64,000 nucleotides of DNA from contig SLBZ01000087.1 in NCBI GenBank assembly GCA_007126095.1, forward strand, positions 28,921-92,920, given 5' to 3'. Below are positions 7,572 to 16,974 of this stretch, piece by piece (the first letter of the stretch is position 1; every line of letters begins with the position of its first letter). The notes beneath the pieces are model-generated. The model searched no databases, had not been told where the DNA came from, and saw only the letters and a program-made list of their open reading frames with translations. Origin of the DNA: Aquisalimonas sp. GTDB taxonomy: Bacteria; Pseudomonadota; Gammaproteobacteria; Nitrococcales; Aquisalimonadaceae. A program made the translations under genes and the position numbers.

Positions 7572-8441
7572 ATGACCAAACCATTCCTGTACGTGGAAAA
7601 CCTCAAGAAGGCGTTTCCCGGGCCCCGGGGCCAGGAGCCGCTCACGGTGTTCGAGAACGTCAACTTCGGCATCGACAAGGGCGAGTTCGTCTGCGTCATC
7701 GGCCACTCGGGCTGCGGCAAGTCGACCATTCTCAACGTCATGGCTGGATTGGACGAATCCAGCGACGGCTACGTGTTCATGGACGGCAAAGAGGTTCAGG
7801 GCACCAGCCTCGACCGTGGCGTCGTCTTCCAGAACCACAGCCTGCTGCCGTGGAAGTCGGCGCTCGCCAACGTCACCTTTGCCGTGAAGTCGAAATGGCC
7901 GGGCTGGTCGAAGGAGAAGATCCGCGACCACGCCATGAAATACATCGAACTTGTAGGCCTCAAGGGGTCCGAGGACAAACGCCCCTCACAGCTCTCGGGC
8001 GGGATGAAGCAGCGGGTGGGCATCGCCCGCGCGTTCGCCATCGAGCCGAAGATGCTGCTCATGGATGAACCGTTCGGGGCCCTGGACGCGTTGACCCGCG
8101 GCAGCATTCAGGACGAGCTGCTCAAGATCTGCACCGAGACGAAACAGACGGTGTTCATGATCACCCATGACGTGGACGAGGCCATTCTGCTCTCGGACCG
8201 CATCCTGCTCATGACCAACGGACCCCATGCGCAGGTTGCTGAATCCGTCACCGTTCCCATCGCCCGCCCGCGCAAGCGCGAGACGCTGGTGCGTCAGGAC
8301 GGCTATTACGAGACCCGGAACCACCTGGTGGACTTCCTGGTGCGCCGCTCCAAGGAACTCCAGGGTGAGTACGTCCAGGACGACGGGGACAAGGAACCCG
8401 AAGTTACGACGCCGGTGCGGGCAGCCGCCGGCGGCAACTGA
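7572..8441 (+). CDS. Nitrate/cyanate ABC transporter ATP-binding protein (NrtD family)
   Basis: A 289-residue ATPase with Walker A GHSGCGKST, signature LSGGMKQRVGIARA, Walker B LLMDEPFGALD and the switch His in MITHDVDEA. It is the NrtD type, a single ATPase, rather than NrtC, which carries a fused binding domain. The C-terminal tail of about 45 residues is Asp/Glu- and Lys-rich. It energises the permease encoded just upstream and is followed by cynS 33 bases later. Confidence 0.87.
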   Translation: MTKPFLYVENLKKAFPGPRGQEPLTVFENVNFGIDKGEFVCVIGHSGCGKSTILNVMAGLDESSDGYVFMDGKEVQGTSLDRGVVFQNHSLLPWKSALANVTFAVKSKWPGWSKEKIRDHAMKYIELVGLKGSEDKRPSQLSGGMKQRVGIARAFAIEPKMLLMDEPFGALDALTRGSIQDELLKICTETKQTVFMITHDVDEAILLSDRILLMTNGPHAQVAESVTVPIARPRKRETLVRQDGYYETRNHLVDFLVRRSKELQGEYVQDDGDKEPEVTTPVRAAAGGN

Positions 8442-8474
8442 ACCCACTTTGCAGAGCACAAACCAAAGGAGAGC

Positions 8475-8921
8475 ATGATGGACAAGCACCTGATGCGCGA
8501 GATGATCCTCGAGGCCAAGCACCAGAAAGGCGTGAGCTGGGAGTCGCTGGGCAAGGCGACGGGAATGTCGCCGGTCTTCATCTGTTCCGCCTGCCTCGGC
8601 GAGAACAGCGTGGAGAGCGAACAGGCGAAAGCGCTCGCCAGCGCGCTCGACCTGGGCGACGACATCGCCAGAACCCTCACCGAGTATCCGAACAAGGGCC
8701 AGCGCGCCGCCGAAATGATCACCGACCCGCTGGTCTACCGCCTGAACGAGGTGGTGATGGTGTACGGCGAGACACTCAAGGAAGTGATTCAGGAGAAGTT
8801 CGGCGACGGCATCATGAGCGCCATCGACTTCACCATGGATGTGGACAAGGTCGAAGACCCGAAAGGGGATCGCGTCGTACTGACGCTGAACGGCAAGTTC
8901 CTGCCCTACAAGCGCTGGTAA
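8475..8921 (+). CDS. cynS: Cyanate hydratase (cyanase)
   Basis: A 148-residue cyanase. It converts cyanate plus bicarbonate to ammonia and carbon dioxide through carbamate, a source of nitrogen. The decamer active-site residues are all present: Arg89 and Glu92 in VYRLNEVVMVYGETLK and Ser115 in EKFGDGIMSAIDF, matching R96, E99 and S122 of the E. coli enzyme. The N-terminal helical domain is typical. The ATG at 8475 is preceded by AAAGGAGAGC. As last gene of the operon it shows that the system can take nitrogen from cyanate. Confidence 0.95.
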   Translation: MMDKHLMREMILEAKHQKGVSWESLGKATGMSPVFICSACLGENSVESEQAKALASALDLGDDIARTLTEYPNKGQRAAEMITDPLVYRLNEVVMVYGETLKEVIQEKFGDGIMSAIDFTMDVDKVEDPKGDRVVLTLNGKFLPYKRW

Positions 8922-8932
8922 CCCGACCGTCT

Positions 8933-8961
8933 CCCCCCGGCATGGTGTCGGTGTCGGGGGG
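8933..8961 (+). terminator. Hairpin after cynS
   Basis: CCCCCCG (8933-8939) pairs exactly with CGGGGGG (8955-8961). It lacks a T run, so it may be a 3' stabilising structure or a weak terminator between cynS and the convergent LOV gene. Confidence 0.5.
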
Positions 8962-9005
8962 AACCCTCGCCAAAATGCGTCGCCTGCGCACGCGGGTCTT
9001 GGGAA

Positions 9006-9440
9006 TCAGCTGTCGCCCGCGGCCTTCTCAAGATCGGCCACCCGCTGCTCCAGCTCTTTCTGTGCGGTCACGTCCTTCTGGATGCCGATGTAATAGGTGA
9101 GCTGGTCGCGCTCGTTGTACACGGGTGTAATGCTGAGCTCGTTCCAGAACATGGACCCGTCCTTGCGATAGTTCCGCAACACCTGCCGCGTCGCGCGGCC
9201 ATCCATGAGTGCTGCGCGGATCTCGTCCAGCGCCTCCTGATCTCGGTCGTCCGCCTGCAGGAAACGGCAGTCCTGGTACAGGATCTCGTCCGCACTGAAC
9301 CCCGTGAGGCGCTCGAAAGCCGGATTGACGTAGATCAGAACGTTGTCGTCGCCTTCCTGCTCGGCAATCACGATGCCATCGTTGGATTCGTTCACCAGCA
9401 TCCTGAGGAGGTCTGCCGGAATGGTCTCCAGATCATTCAT
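9006..9440 (-). CDS. Short LOV (blue-light photoreceptor) protein
   Basis: A 144-residue single-domain PAS/LOV protein. The flavin-reactive Cys58 lies in YQDCRFLQ, the LOV counterpart of NCRFLQ. The FMN contacts Asn90 (LRNYRKDG), Asn100 (FWNEL) and Gln121 (YIGIQKDV) are in place, and the N- and C-terminal helices resemble the short LOV proteins of Pseudomonas putida. Light should form a cysteinyl-flavin adduct; no output domain is present, so signalling must be through dimer changes or a partner. Its ATG overlaps the stop of the DMT transporter gene (ATGA), so the two are translationally coupled. SD-like sequence is weak, consistent with coupling. Confidence 0.85.
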   Translation of the reverse strand: MNDLETIPADLLRMLVNESNDGIVIAEQEGDDNVLIYVNPAFERLTGFSADEILYQDCRFLQADDRDQEALDEIRAALMDGRATRQVLRNYRKDGSMFWNELSITPVYNERDQLTYYIGIQKDVTAQKELEQRVADLEKAAGDS

Positions 9441-10336
9441 GATGACGCTTCTTGTTCCCTGGTTGTCTGGCTCTGTGCCTTCGCCGAGCGTACCGACTCG
9501 AAAGCGGCGGCACCGACAATGAGTGCTCCACCGACGATTGTGCTGGACCCGGGCAATTCCGACAAGACGAGCGCCGCCAGAACCGTCGCATACACCACCT
9601 GCAGACAGTTGATCAGGCTCACCGAAACGGCGCTGTGATGGACCAGCGCATTGGCGAAGAGCGTGTGCGGCAGGGCCGTGAACACGATTCCCAGCAACAC
9701 GATCAGTGCCCACTGCCCCGGCCCGAGTTCGAACGAACCGCCACCGAGAAACGGCGCCGTCAGCGCCAGCACCACCAGGACCTGATAGAACATGGCCGTC
9801 TTTCCCGGGTAGTGCCGGAACCGGTGGCGCTGGATCACGTTGCGCAGCGCGTAGGTGAAGGCCGACAGCAAGCCCCACAGCACGCCCTGGGTGGTGGCAT
9901 TGTTCAGCGAGAACTCCGGCACCATGAGGTAGACCCCGGCAACAACCGCAAGCGCCCCGGCCAGATCGACCAGTCTCGGCGGCTCACCGTGGAAGAACGG
10001 CTCGATAAAGACCGTGATCACCGGGAACGTGAACAGCGCCACGATCCCGACCGCTACCGTAGAGACCTGCATGGCATGGAAGTAGGTCAGCCAGTGCACC
10101 GCGAACAAGACGCCCAGACCCAGCACGATCGCGTAGTCGCGGGAGCGGTGCAGGCGGAAATCGAACCGGGTCAGCAGGAACAGGCCCAGCAACGCCAGCC
10201 CCGCGAACAGGCTGCGCCAGACAGTGATGTCCAGCGCCGGCAGCGCAATGAGCTTGGAGAACAACGCCGTCCCGCCAAGAAGCAGAATACCGATGTGGAG
10301 CTGAATCAGACTGGACTGCCGGGTATCGAGCCGCAC
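9437..10336 (-). CDS. EamA/DMT-family membrane transporter
   Basis: A 299-residue protein with about ten transmembrane helices in two EamA repeats; it is a member of the drug/metabolite transporter superfamily, substrate unknown. The GTG at 10336 is chosen because GGAGAG precedes it by six bases; a longer reading frame would run back into the trxA terminator. That SD directly abuts the trxA T tract, leaving little room for a promoter, so expression needs read-through from trxA or a promoter near the trxA end. It is coupled to the LOV gene downstream. Confidence 0.8.
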   Translation of the reverse strand: MRLDTRQSSLIQLHIGILLLGGTALFSKLIALPALDITVWRSLFAGLALLGLFLLTRFDFRLHRSRDYAIVLGLGVLFAVHWLTYFHAMQVSTVAVGIVALFTFPVITVFIEPFFHGEPPRLVDLAGALAVVAGVYLMVPEFSLNNATTQGVLWGLLSAFTYALRNVIQRHRFRHYPGKTAMFYQVLVVLALTAPFLGGGSFELGPGQWALIVLLGIVFTALPHTLFANALVHHSAVSVSLINCLQVVYATVLAALVLSELPGSSTIVGGALIVGAAAFESVRSAKAQSQTTREQEASS

Positions 10337-10347
10337 GTGTTCTCTCC

Positions 10348-10378
10348 AAAAAAAGAAGGCCGGCAACGGGCCGGCCTT
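10348..10378 (-). terminator. Intrinsic terminator of trxA
   Basis: On the minus strand AAGGCCGGC pairs with GCCGGCCTT around a five-base loop and is followed by TTCTTTTTTT. Confidence 0.85.
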
Positions 10379-10398
10379 GATTCGTCTGGCTGGTGACA

Positions 10399-10424
10399 GC
10401 CGGAGGCGTCGAGACGCCTCCGGC
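10399..10424. repeat. Perfect 12-bp inverted repeat with GA centre
   Basis: GCCGGAGGCGTC (10399-10410) and GACGCCTCCGGC (10413-10424) are exact reverse complements around GA. It lies between the trxA stop and its terminator. It may be an additional terminator stem or a small REP-like palindrome; a similar GA-centred palindrome is at 15186-15205. Confidence 0.55.
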
Positions 10425-10435
10425 GCACCGGCCAT

Positions 10436-10762
10436 TCAGAGATTCTGATCGATGAAGGCAGTCAGCTCGCTCTTGGACAGCGCCCCGACCTTGGTGGCCT
10501 GCACGTCACCGTCCTTGAACAGCATCAGGGTCGGAATGCCGCGCACACCGTACTTCGGCGCGGTCTCCTGATTCTCGTCGATGTCGACCTTCACCACCTT
10601 CAAGCGGTCGGCGTAATCCTCCGCGACCTGGTCCAGTACCGGCGCGATCATCTTGCACGGGCCGCACCACTCCGCCCAGTAGTCAACGAGCACCGGCCCG
10701 CTGGCTTTCAGCACTTCGGTGTCGAACGTACCGTCGGTGGCGTGAACGATTCGGTCTGACAT
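10436..10762 (-). CDS. trxA: Thioredoxin 1
   Basis: A 108-residue thioredoxin with the redox motif WCGPC (Trp32, Cys33, Cys36), the cis-Pro element GIPTLM and the buried Asp in VDYWAEW. It reduces disulfides in cytoplasmic proteins. Length matches E. coli TrxA. The ATG at 10762 follows GGAGGGG. A clear terminator lies about 60 bases beyond the stop. Confidence 0.95.
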   Translation of the reverse strand: MSDRIVHATDGTFDTEVLKASGPVLVDYWAEWCGPCKMIAPVLDQVAEDYADRLKVVKVDIDENQETAPKYGVRGIPTLMLFKDGDVQATKVGALSKSELTAFIDQNL

Positions 10763-10858
10763 GACCCCTCCATAGAAACCGGAATAAAGATTACCAATGG
10801 TACAAATTCGAGCGCAGCGGCGCCAACGCATCAGTGATGATCGCGGCGATAGACCTGC

Positions 10859-11545
10859 TCAATCTCCATCGCCGAAGCTGGCCATGGCCAGCCGCAGCTC
10901 CAGGGCCGCCAGCTCGCCGATCGCCCCGGTGGCGTCAGTGCCGTCGCGGTCCATGACGGAGCGCATCATGCGCCGCATGATCTCCAGGTGCGGCCCGACG
11001 GCAGCCGCCCGCTCGTCCCGCGAATGGTACAACACCCGGCGCAGGCCTGGCTCCAGATCGATCAGCAGCTCATCCAGCAGCGGATTGCCGACGATGGGAG
11101 CGCACGCCCTGGCAAATGCGAAGTTGTGCTCGTAATAGCCCTCAACGTCCCCCTGCTCCGCGCAATTCACCATGTGCTCCACCACCGTGTAGAGCGCTGG
11201 CAGATTATCCGGCGTCCACCGCTCGGCGACGGCGCGGGTGAGCGTCTGGTAGAGCGGCGTCACCGCCTCGTACAGGCAGCGGACATCCTCCGGGCCCATG
11301 TCGGTGACCAGCGCACCGCGGCGTGGCAGGATCCGTACCAGACGCCGCTTCTCGAGGACACGCAGCGCCTCGCGCAACGGCCCCCGGCTGACCCCCATGT
11401 CCCCGGCAAGCTGAACCTCCAGCAACCGACTTCCCGGCGGCAGCTCACCCCTGATGATGCGCTCGCCCAGGGATTCGGCAATGGTGACCGACAGGTTGCC
11501 CTCGCCGCCTGACGGCGAGGGGTCGGCAATGGAACGCACCGGCAT
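10859..11545 (-). CDS. GntR-family regulator with FCD-type effector domain
   Basis: A 228-residue regulator. The N-terminal winged helix-turn-helix (about 18-85) contains GELPPGSRLLEVQLAGDMGV, SRGPLREALRVLE and RRGALV, as in the FadR/GntR family. The all-helical C-terminal domain carries the His and Asn/Arg positions of FCD domains, which bind organic acids, often with a metal. It is divergent from fadI-fadJ and the shared region contains three palindromic operators, so it most likely represses both directions. The ATG at 11545 (SD AGAGG) is preferred to a GTG eight codons upstream. The effector, perhaps an acyl-CoA or fatty acid product, is unproven. Confidence 0.8.
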   Translation of the reverse strand: MPVRSIADPSPSGGEGNLSVTIAESLGERIIRGELPPGSRLLEVQLAGDMGVSRGPLREALRVLEKRRLVRILPRRGALVTDMGPEDVRCLYEAVTPLYQTLTRAVAERWTPDNLPALYTVVEHMVNCAEQGDVEGYYEHNFAFARACAPIVGNPLLDELLIDLEPGLRRVLYHSRDERAAAVGPHLEIMRRMMRSVMDRDGTDATGAIGELAALELRLAMASFGDGD

Positions 11546-11572
11546 CCGGCAACCTCTGGATTGACCCACAAC

Positions 11573-11644
11573 ATTGTCAACAATAATAAACCAATAAGCA
11601 TTCTTGTTGACAAGGAATCATTACTTTGCAGAATTGTCGACAAC
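11573..11644. promoter_or_regulatory. Three operator palindromes, 30-bp spacing, between gntR and fadI
   Basis: ATTGTCAACAAT (11573-11584), CTTGTTGACAAG (11603-11614) and ATTGTCGACAAC (11633-11644) share TTGTnnACAA. Their centres are at 11578.5, 11608.5 and 11638.5, exactly 30 bp apart, so they lie on one DNA face. The middle site covers TTGACA (11607-11612), a perfect -35 box for fadI with CAGAAT 16 bases on; on the other strand TTGTCA and TTTATT at 17 bp can serve the regulator gene. Confidence 0.75.
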
Positions 11645-11681
11645 AGAGCATCCGCCGATCCCCTCGGCTCAGGAGGACGAC

Positions 11682-12991
<1,310 letters not shown>

Positions 12992-12992
<1 letters not shown>

Positions 12993-15163
12993 TGGCTACG
13001 GCGAAGGAACACCAGAGCAACGAAACGACGATCTTTCATGTCGAGCAGCGCGACGACGGCATCGCCGTGGTCACCATTGATCTGCCGGGCGAGAGCCAGA
13101 ACGTACTCAGCCGGGCACTCATGGAAGAGGCCACGGCCTCCATGGACGCACTGGAGAACGACCAGTCCGTCAAGGGGATTGTCTTCATCAGTGGCAAGCC
13201 GGGCTCATTTATCGCCGGCGCCGACATCGAGATGTTGCAGGCGTGCCGCAGCGCAGAGGAAGTCACGGAGCTCTCCCGCGCCGGTCAGGCCTTTTTCGAC
13301 CGCATCGCCAATCTGAACGTCCCGGTGGTGGCGGCGATCAATGGCATGTGCCTGGGCGGCGGCCTCGAGCTGGCACTGGCCTGCCACGGCCGCGTGTGCA
13401 CCGACGCCGACAAGACCGCCCTGGGCGTTCCGGAAGTGATGCTCGGCCTGCTGCCGGGCAGCGGCGGCACCCAGCGGCTGCCCCGCCTCGTGGGCATCCA
13501 GGCGGCTCTGGACATGGCGCTTACCGGCAAGCAGATTCGCCCCGCCAAGGCGAAGCGCATGGGCCTGGTGGACGACGTAGTGCCCGAACCCATCCTGGAA
13601 GACGCGGCCATTCGCATGGTGCGGAAGCTCCAGGGCGGCAAGCGCAACAGCAAGCGCCGTCGAACCTGGATGGAATCGGCTCTGGAGGGCAATCCCGTCG
13701 GGCGGCGGATCGTCTTTGATCAGGCCCGCAAGCAGGCTCAGAGCAAGACCCGGGGCAATTACCCCGCGCTGCCCCGGATCATCGAGTGCATCGAGACGGG
13801 CATCAACCGCGGCATGAAGAGCGGGCTGGAACTGGAGGCCAAGCGCTTCGGCGAGCTGGCGATGACGCCGCAGGCGCGCCAGCTCATGAACATCTACTTC
13901 GCCACCACGGCGATGAAGAAGGATACCGGCACGGACGACACCTCCGCGGCACCGAGGCAGGTCGACCGGACGGCTGTTCTCGGCGCCGGGCTCATGGGTG
14001 CGGGCATCGCCTTTGTCACCACCAACAAGGCGGGCCTGCCGGTGCGGCTGAAGGACATCGCCGTGGAAGGGCTGAACAAGGGCATGCAGCACCTAAACGA
14101 CCAGCTCCAGGAGAAGGTCAGTCGGCGCAGCATGACGCCATTCGAGGCCGACGTGCAGCGCAATCGCGTGACGCCCACCCTGGATTACAGCGGTTTCAGC
14201 GGCGTCGACATTGCGATCGAGGCGGTGTTCGAGGATCTGGACCTCAAGCACCGCATGGTGCAGGACATCGAAATCAACGCCAGCGAGACCACAATCTTTG
14301 CCACCAACACGTCGTCCATTCCGATCACCCGGATCGGCCAGGGCGCCGAGCGGCCACAGAACGTCATCGGCATGCATTACTTCTCGCCGGTGGAGAAGAT
14401 GCCGCTGCTGGAGGTGATCGCCACCGACCAGACCGACCCGGAGGTGATCGCCACCACGGTGGACGTGGGGCGCAGACAGGGCAAGACGGTCATCGTGGTC
14501 AAGGATGGCGCCGGCTTCTACGTGAACCGCATCCTGGCGCCTTACATCAACGAGGCGTGCCACATGCTGAGCGAGGGTGTCGCCATCGACCGCATCGACG
14601 AGACCATGCTCAACTTCGGCTTCCCGGTGGGGCCATTCGCCCTGCTCGACGAGGTTGGCCTGGACGTGACCGCCAAGGTCGCGCCGATTCTCCACGACGC
14701 CTTCGGCGATCGCATGAAACCCGTGGCCGCCGCCGACGCCATGCTGGCGGACGGGCGCTACGGCAAGAAGAGCCAGAAAGGGTTCTACCAGTACGGCGGC
14801 AAGAAGAAGAAGGGCAAGAAGGCGGTGGACGAGAGCGTCTACAGCCTGCTCAAGATCGACCCGAGCAACAAGGCACGGGAGTCGGACATCATCGATCGCA
14901 CACTGCTGATGATGCTCAACGAAGCCGCACGCTGCTACGACGAGGGCGTCATCCGCAGCCTGCGGGACGGCGACATCGGCGCAGTCTACGGCATCGGCTT
15001 CCCGCCGTTCCGGGGCGGGCCGTTCCGCTACATGGACGAGCGCGGCATTCCCGAGATCGTGCAGCGTCTCAAGGAGCTCCAGCAGCAGCACGGGGAGCGT
15101 TTCGCCCCGGCGGAGATCCTGGAGCGCATGGCCGCAGGCGGCGAGCGATTCCACGGGGATTGA
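12992..15163 (+). CDS. fadJ: Trifunctional fatty acid oxidation complex alpha subunit (FadJ type)
   Basis: A 723-residue fusion. The enoyl-CoA hydratase half (about 15-200) has the oxyanion loop GMCLGGGLELALAC and the catalytic Glu in GVPEVMLGLLPGSGG. The 3-hydroxyacyl-CoA dehydrogenase half has the NAD-binding VLGAGLMGAGIA near residue 330 and HYFSPVEKMPLLEVI, followed by the helical C-terminal domain. It performs hydration and oxidation and pairs with FadI. The Lys/Arg-rich linkers (GKRNSKRRR and GGKKKKGKK) are typical of the family. Confidence 0.93.
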
Positions 15164-15185
15164 TTCAGTATCCCGAGCAATGGGT

Positions 15186-15205
15186 GGTGGACCTGAAGGT
15201 CCACC
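15186..15205. terminator. Palindrome after fadJ
   Basis: GGTGGACCT (15186-15194) pairs with AGGTCCACC (15197-15205) around GA. It lies between convergent fadJ and the COG0523 gene and probably ends transcription or protects mRNA ends. Its form resembles the small GTGGACC palindromes scattered in many gammaproteobacterial genomes. Confidence 0.5.
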
Positions 15206-15216
15206 CTACCCCGTTT

Positions 15217-16236
15217 CTACCGCTTGACGGGAATCAGTCGGGCGCCCTTGAGGGCGGCTTCGACCGCGTCCCAGTCCGGTGGGGTGTCGTCGTCGGCGAT
15301 GCACTCCACGCGGCTGTCGGTCCGCCAGGACGAAGCGCGGACGGATAGTGCCCCATCGGCCCGATCGAACAGAAACCAGCCGTTATCGCAGTGGAACACG
15401 CCCTTGACGCGGGCACCGGGGGCGCAGGTTCGCAGCACTTCCGCCACGTGATCCTGGTCGAAGCAGTCTCCGGGGTGAAACCGCCAGCCGCAGGCCGTGA
15501 GCCCCTGGCCACGATTCTCCTGGCGAACGTGCCTGCCGGGCTCGGGCTCGGCCTCCGGGGCCTCTTCCCTATGATCGTGGTGATGGTGCGCCTCCGGGAA
15601 CAGCGCCTTGCGCCCGGGGTGGGCTCCGATATCCAGCCAGGCCGGATCGATTCGGCCGTCCCGAACCGCTTCGACCCGCGCCTTGGGCGGGAAGAGCGCG
15701 TGCGCCCATTCCTGGAACCGCTCGAGGTCGGCACGTGCGCACACATCGGTCTTGTTGGCCACCAGCACGTCGGCCAGCTCCACCTGATCACGGAATACCT
15801 CGCTGGCCATGACCTTGTCCTCGGCCAGCCGACGCGGATCCACCAAACAGACCGTGGCGCGCACATCCAGCGCCTCGCCAAGGCCGTCGCCGCGCAGGGT
15901 ATCCAGCACCCTCGCCGGGTGGCCCACGCCCGTTGGCTCGATCAGCAGCCGGTCCGGCCGCGCCTCCCGCAGCAGGCGCGCCAGCGTCACCTCGAGCGGT
16001 GCGCCCATGGTGCAACACATGCAACCGCCGGGAAGCTCCCGGATGACCGCTTCACCTTTCCCTGAATCCAGTGCGGCCCCGTCCACAGCGACTTCCCCGA
16101 ACTCGTTCACGAGCACGGCCCAGCGCTCACCGTCGGGTGCACGGTCCAGCAGGCTGCGCACGGCCGTGCTCTTGCCCACTCCGAGGAAACCGGTTATCAC
16201 GTTGGTCGGGACATGGGATACTCTGCGCCGCGCCAT
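15217..16236 (-). CDS. COG0523 (CobW/ZigA-type) GTPase, probable zinc metallochaperone
   Basis: A 339-residue G3E GTPase. Walker A GFLGVGKST is at residues 16-24, the family metal motif GCMCC at 71-75, a G-motif VNEFGEV near 43-49 and NKTD near 165-170. A His-rich segment (EAHHHHDHREE) lies near residue 215, before the C-terminal CobW_C domain. Such proteins hydrolyse GTP to deliver Zn2+ or another metal to client enzymes in scarcity. The divergent promoter region carries a Zur-like box, shared with a zinc-linked ABC operon, which supports zinc over cobalt. The client protein is unknown. Confidence 0.85.
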   Translation of the reverse strand: MARRRVSHVPTNVITGFLGVGKSTAVRSLLDRAPDGERWAVLVNEFGEVAVDGAALDSGKGEAVIRELPGGCMCCTMGAPLEVTLARLLREARPDRLLIEPTGVGHPARVLDTLRGDGLGEALDVRATVCLVDPRRLAEDKVMASEVFRDQVELADVLVANKTDVCARADLERFQEWAHALFPPKARVEAVRDGRIDPAWLDIGAHPGRKALFPEAHHHHDHREEAPEAEPEPGRHVRQENRGQGLTACGWRFHPGDCFDQDHVAEVLRTCAPGARVKGVFHCDNGWFLFDRADGALSVRASSWRTDSRVECIADDDTPPDWDAVEAALKGARLIPVKR

Positions 16237-16290
16237 AGGAAAGGCACCCCCTGATTCAGTTCGGGCGATGTCTGGTTTTGCTCATCGCAA

Positions 16291-16313
16291 AAACGATATA
16301 GTATAACACTTTT
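16291..16313. promoter_or_regulatory. Zur-like operator between the COG0523 gene and ABC operon
   Basis: GATATAGTATAAC (16295-16307) matches 12 of 13 positions, counting the free central base, of the proteobacterial Zur core GTTATANTATAAC, with A/T-rich flanks. It is placed between two genes whose products both carry histidine clusters. Confidence 0.65.
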
Positions 16314-16335
16314 CAGATCACGGTCCGGAGGCCGG

Positions 16336-16974
16336 ATGCTCGGGATTCAGGATGTTGTCTACCGTTACAGGGACGGTACCACTGTCACGCTGCCTGACTG
16401 GCACGCCGAGACCGGTGACCACTGGGCCCTGCTCGGCCCGTCCGGCAGCGGCAAGAGTACGCTCCTGAACATCCTCGGCGGCCTTCTGCGCCCCGCCAGC
16501 GGCCAGGTCATCATTGACGGCCAGCAACTCAACGCCCTGGACGAACGGGCTCTGGACCGCTTCCGGGGCCGACACATCGGCATCGTCTTCCAAACGCTGC
16601 ACCTGGTGGACGCACTGAATGTGCGGAACAATCTGCTTCTGGCCCGCTACTTCGCCGGCCTACCACAGGACCGTGACCAGGTTGACGGGGTGCTGGACGC
16701 CCTGGGAATCGGCGACCTGGCAAGACGGACGCCCAACCAGCTCAGCCAGGGCCAGGCCCAGCGGGTTGCCCTCGCCAGGGCCGTGATCAATGAGCCTTCC
16801 GTGATTCTCGCAGACGAGCCCACGTCAGCCCTGGATGAAGCCAACTGCCGGCAGGTCATGGGGTTGCTCGGCAACCAGGCTCGCGCATGCGGCGCCACCC
16901 TGGTCGTGGCCACACACGACCCGCGCGTCCGGGACTACATGGACCACACCCTGGAACTGGAGGCCACCGGATGA
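16336..16974 (+). CDS. ABC transporter ATP-binding protein (LolD/MacB type)
   Basis: A 212-residue ATPase with Walker A GPSGSGKST, signature LSQGQAQRVALARA, Walker B VILADEPTSALD and switch His in VVATHDPRV. The signature has LSQGQ in place of LSGGQ, a mild variation. It pairs with the FtsX-type permease whose ATG overlaps its stop. The three-gene set (ATPase, permease, DUF3299 lipoprotein) resembles the Zur-controlled PA4063-PA4066 region in Pseudomonas aeruginosa, from memory. Such MacB/LolCDE-like machines move substrates from the periplasmic face rather than import them. Confidence 0.85.
   Translation: MLGIQDVVYRYRDGTTVTLPDWHAETGDHWALLGPSGSGKSTLLNILGGLLRPASGQVIIDGQQLNALDERALDRFRGRHIGIVFQTLHLVDALNVRNNLLLARYFAGLPQDRDQVDGVLDALGIGDLARRTPNQLSQGQAQRVALARAVINEPSVILADEPTSALDEANCRQVMGLLGNQARACGATLVVATHDPRVRDYMDHTLELEATG

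Noticed and set aside
5309-7741. An 810-codon open frame on the minus strand opposite the nrt genes
   Set aside because: It is a shadow frame caused by high GC and codon bias of the plus-strand transporter genes; composition is Arg/His/Asp-rich and no family motif is present.
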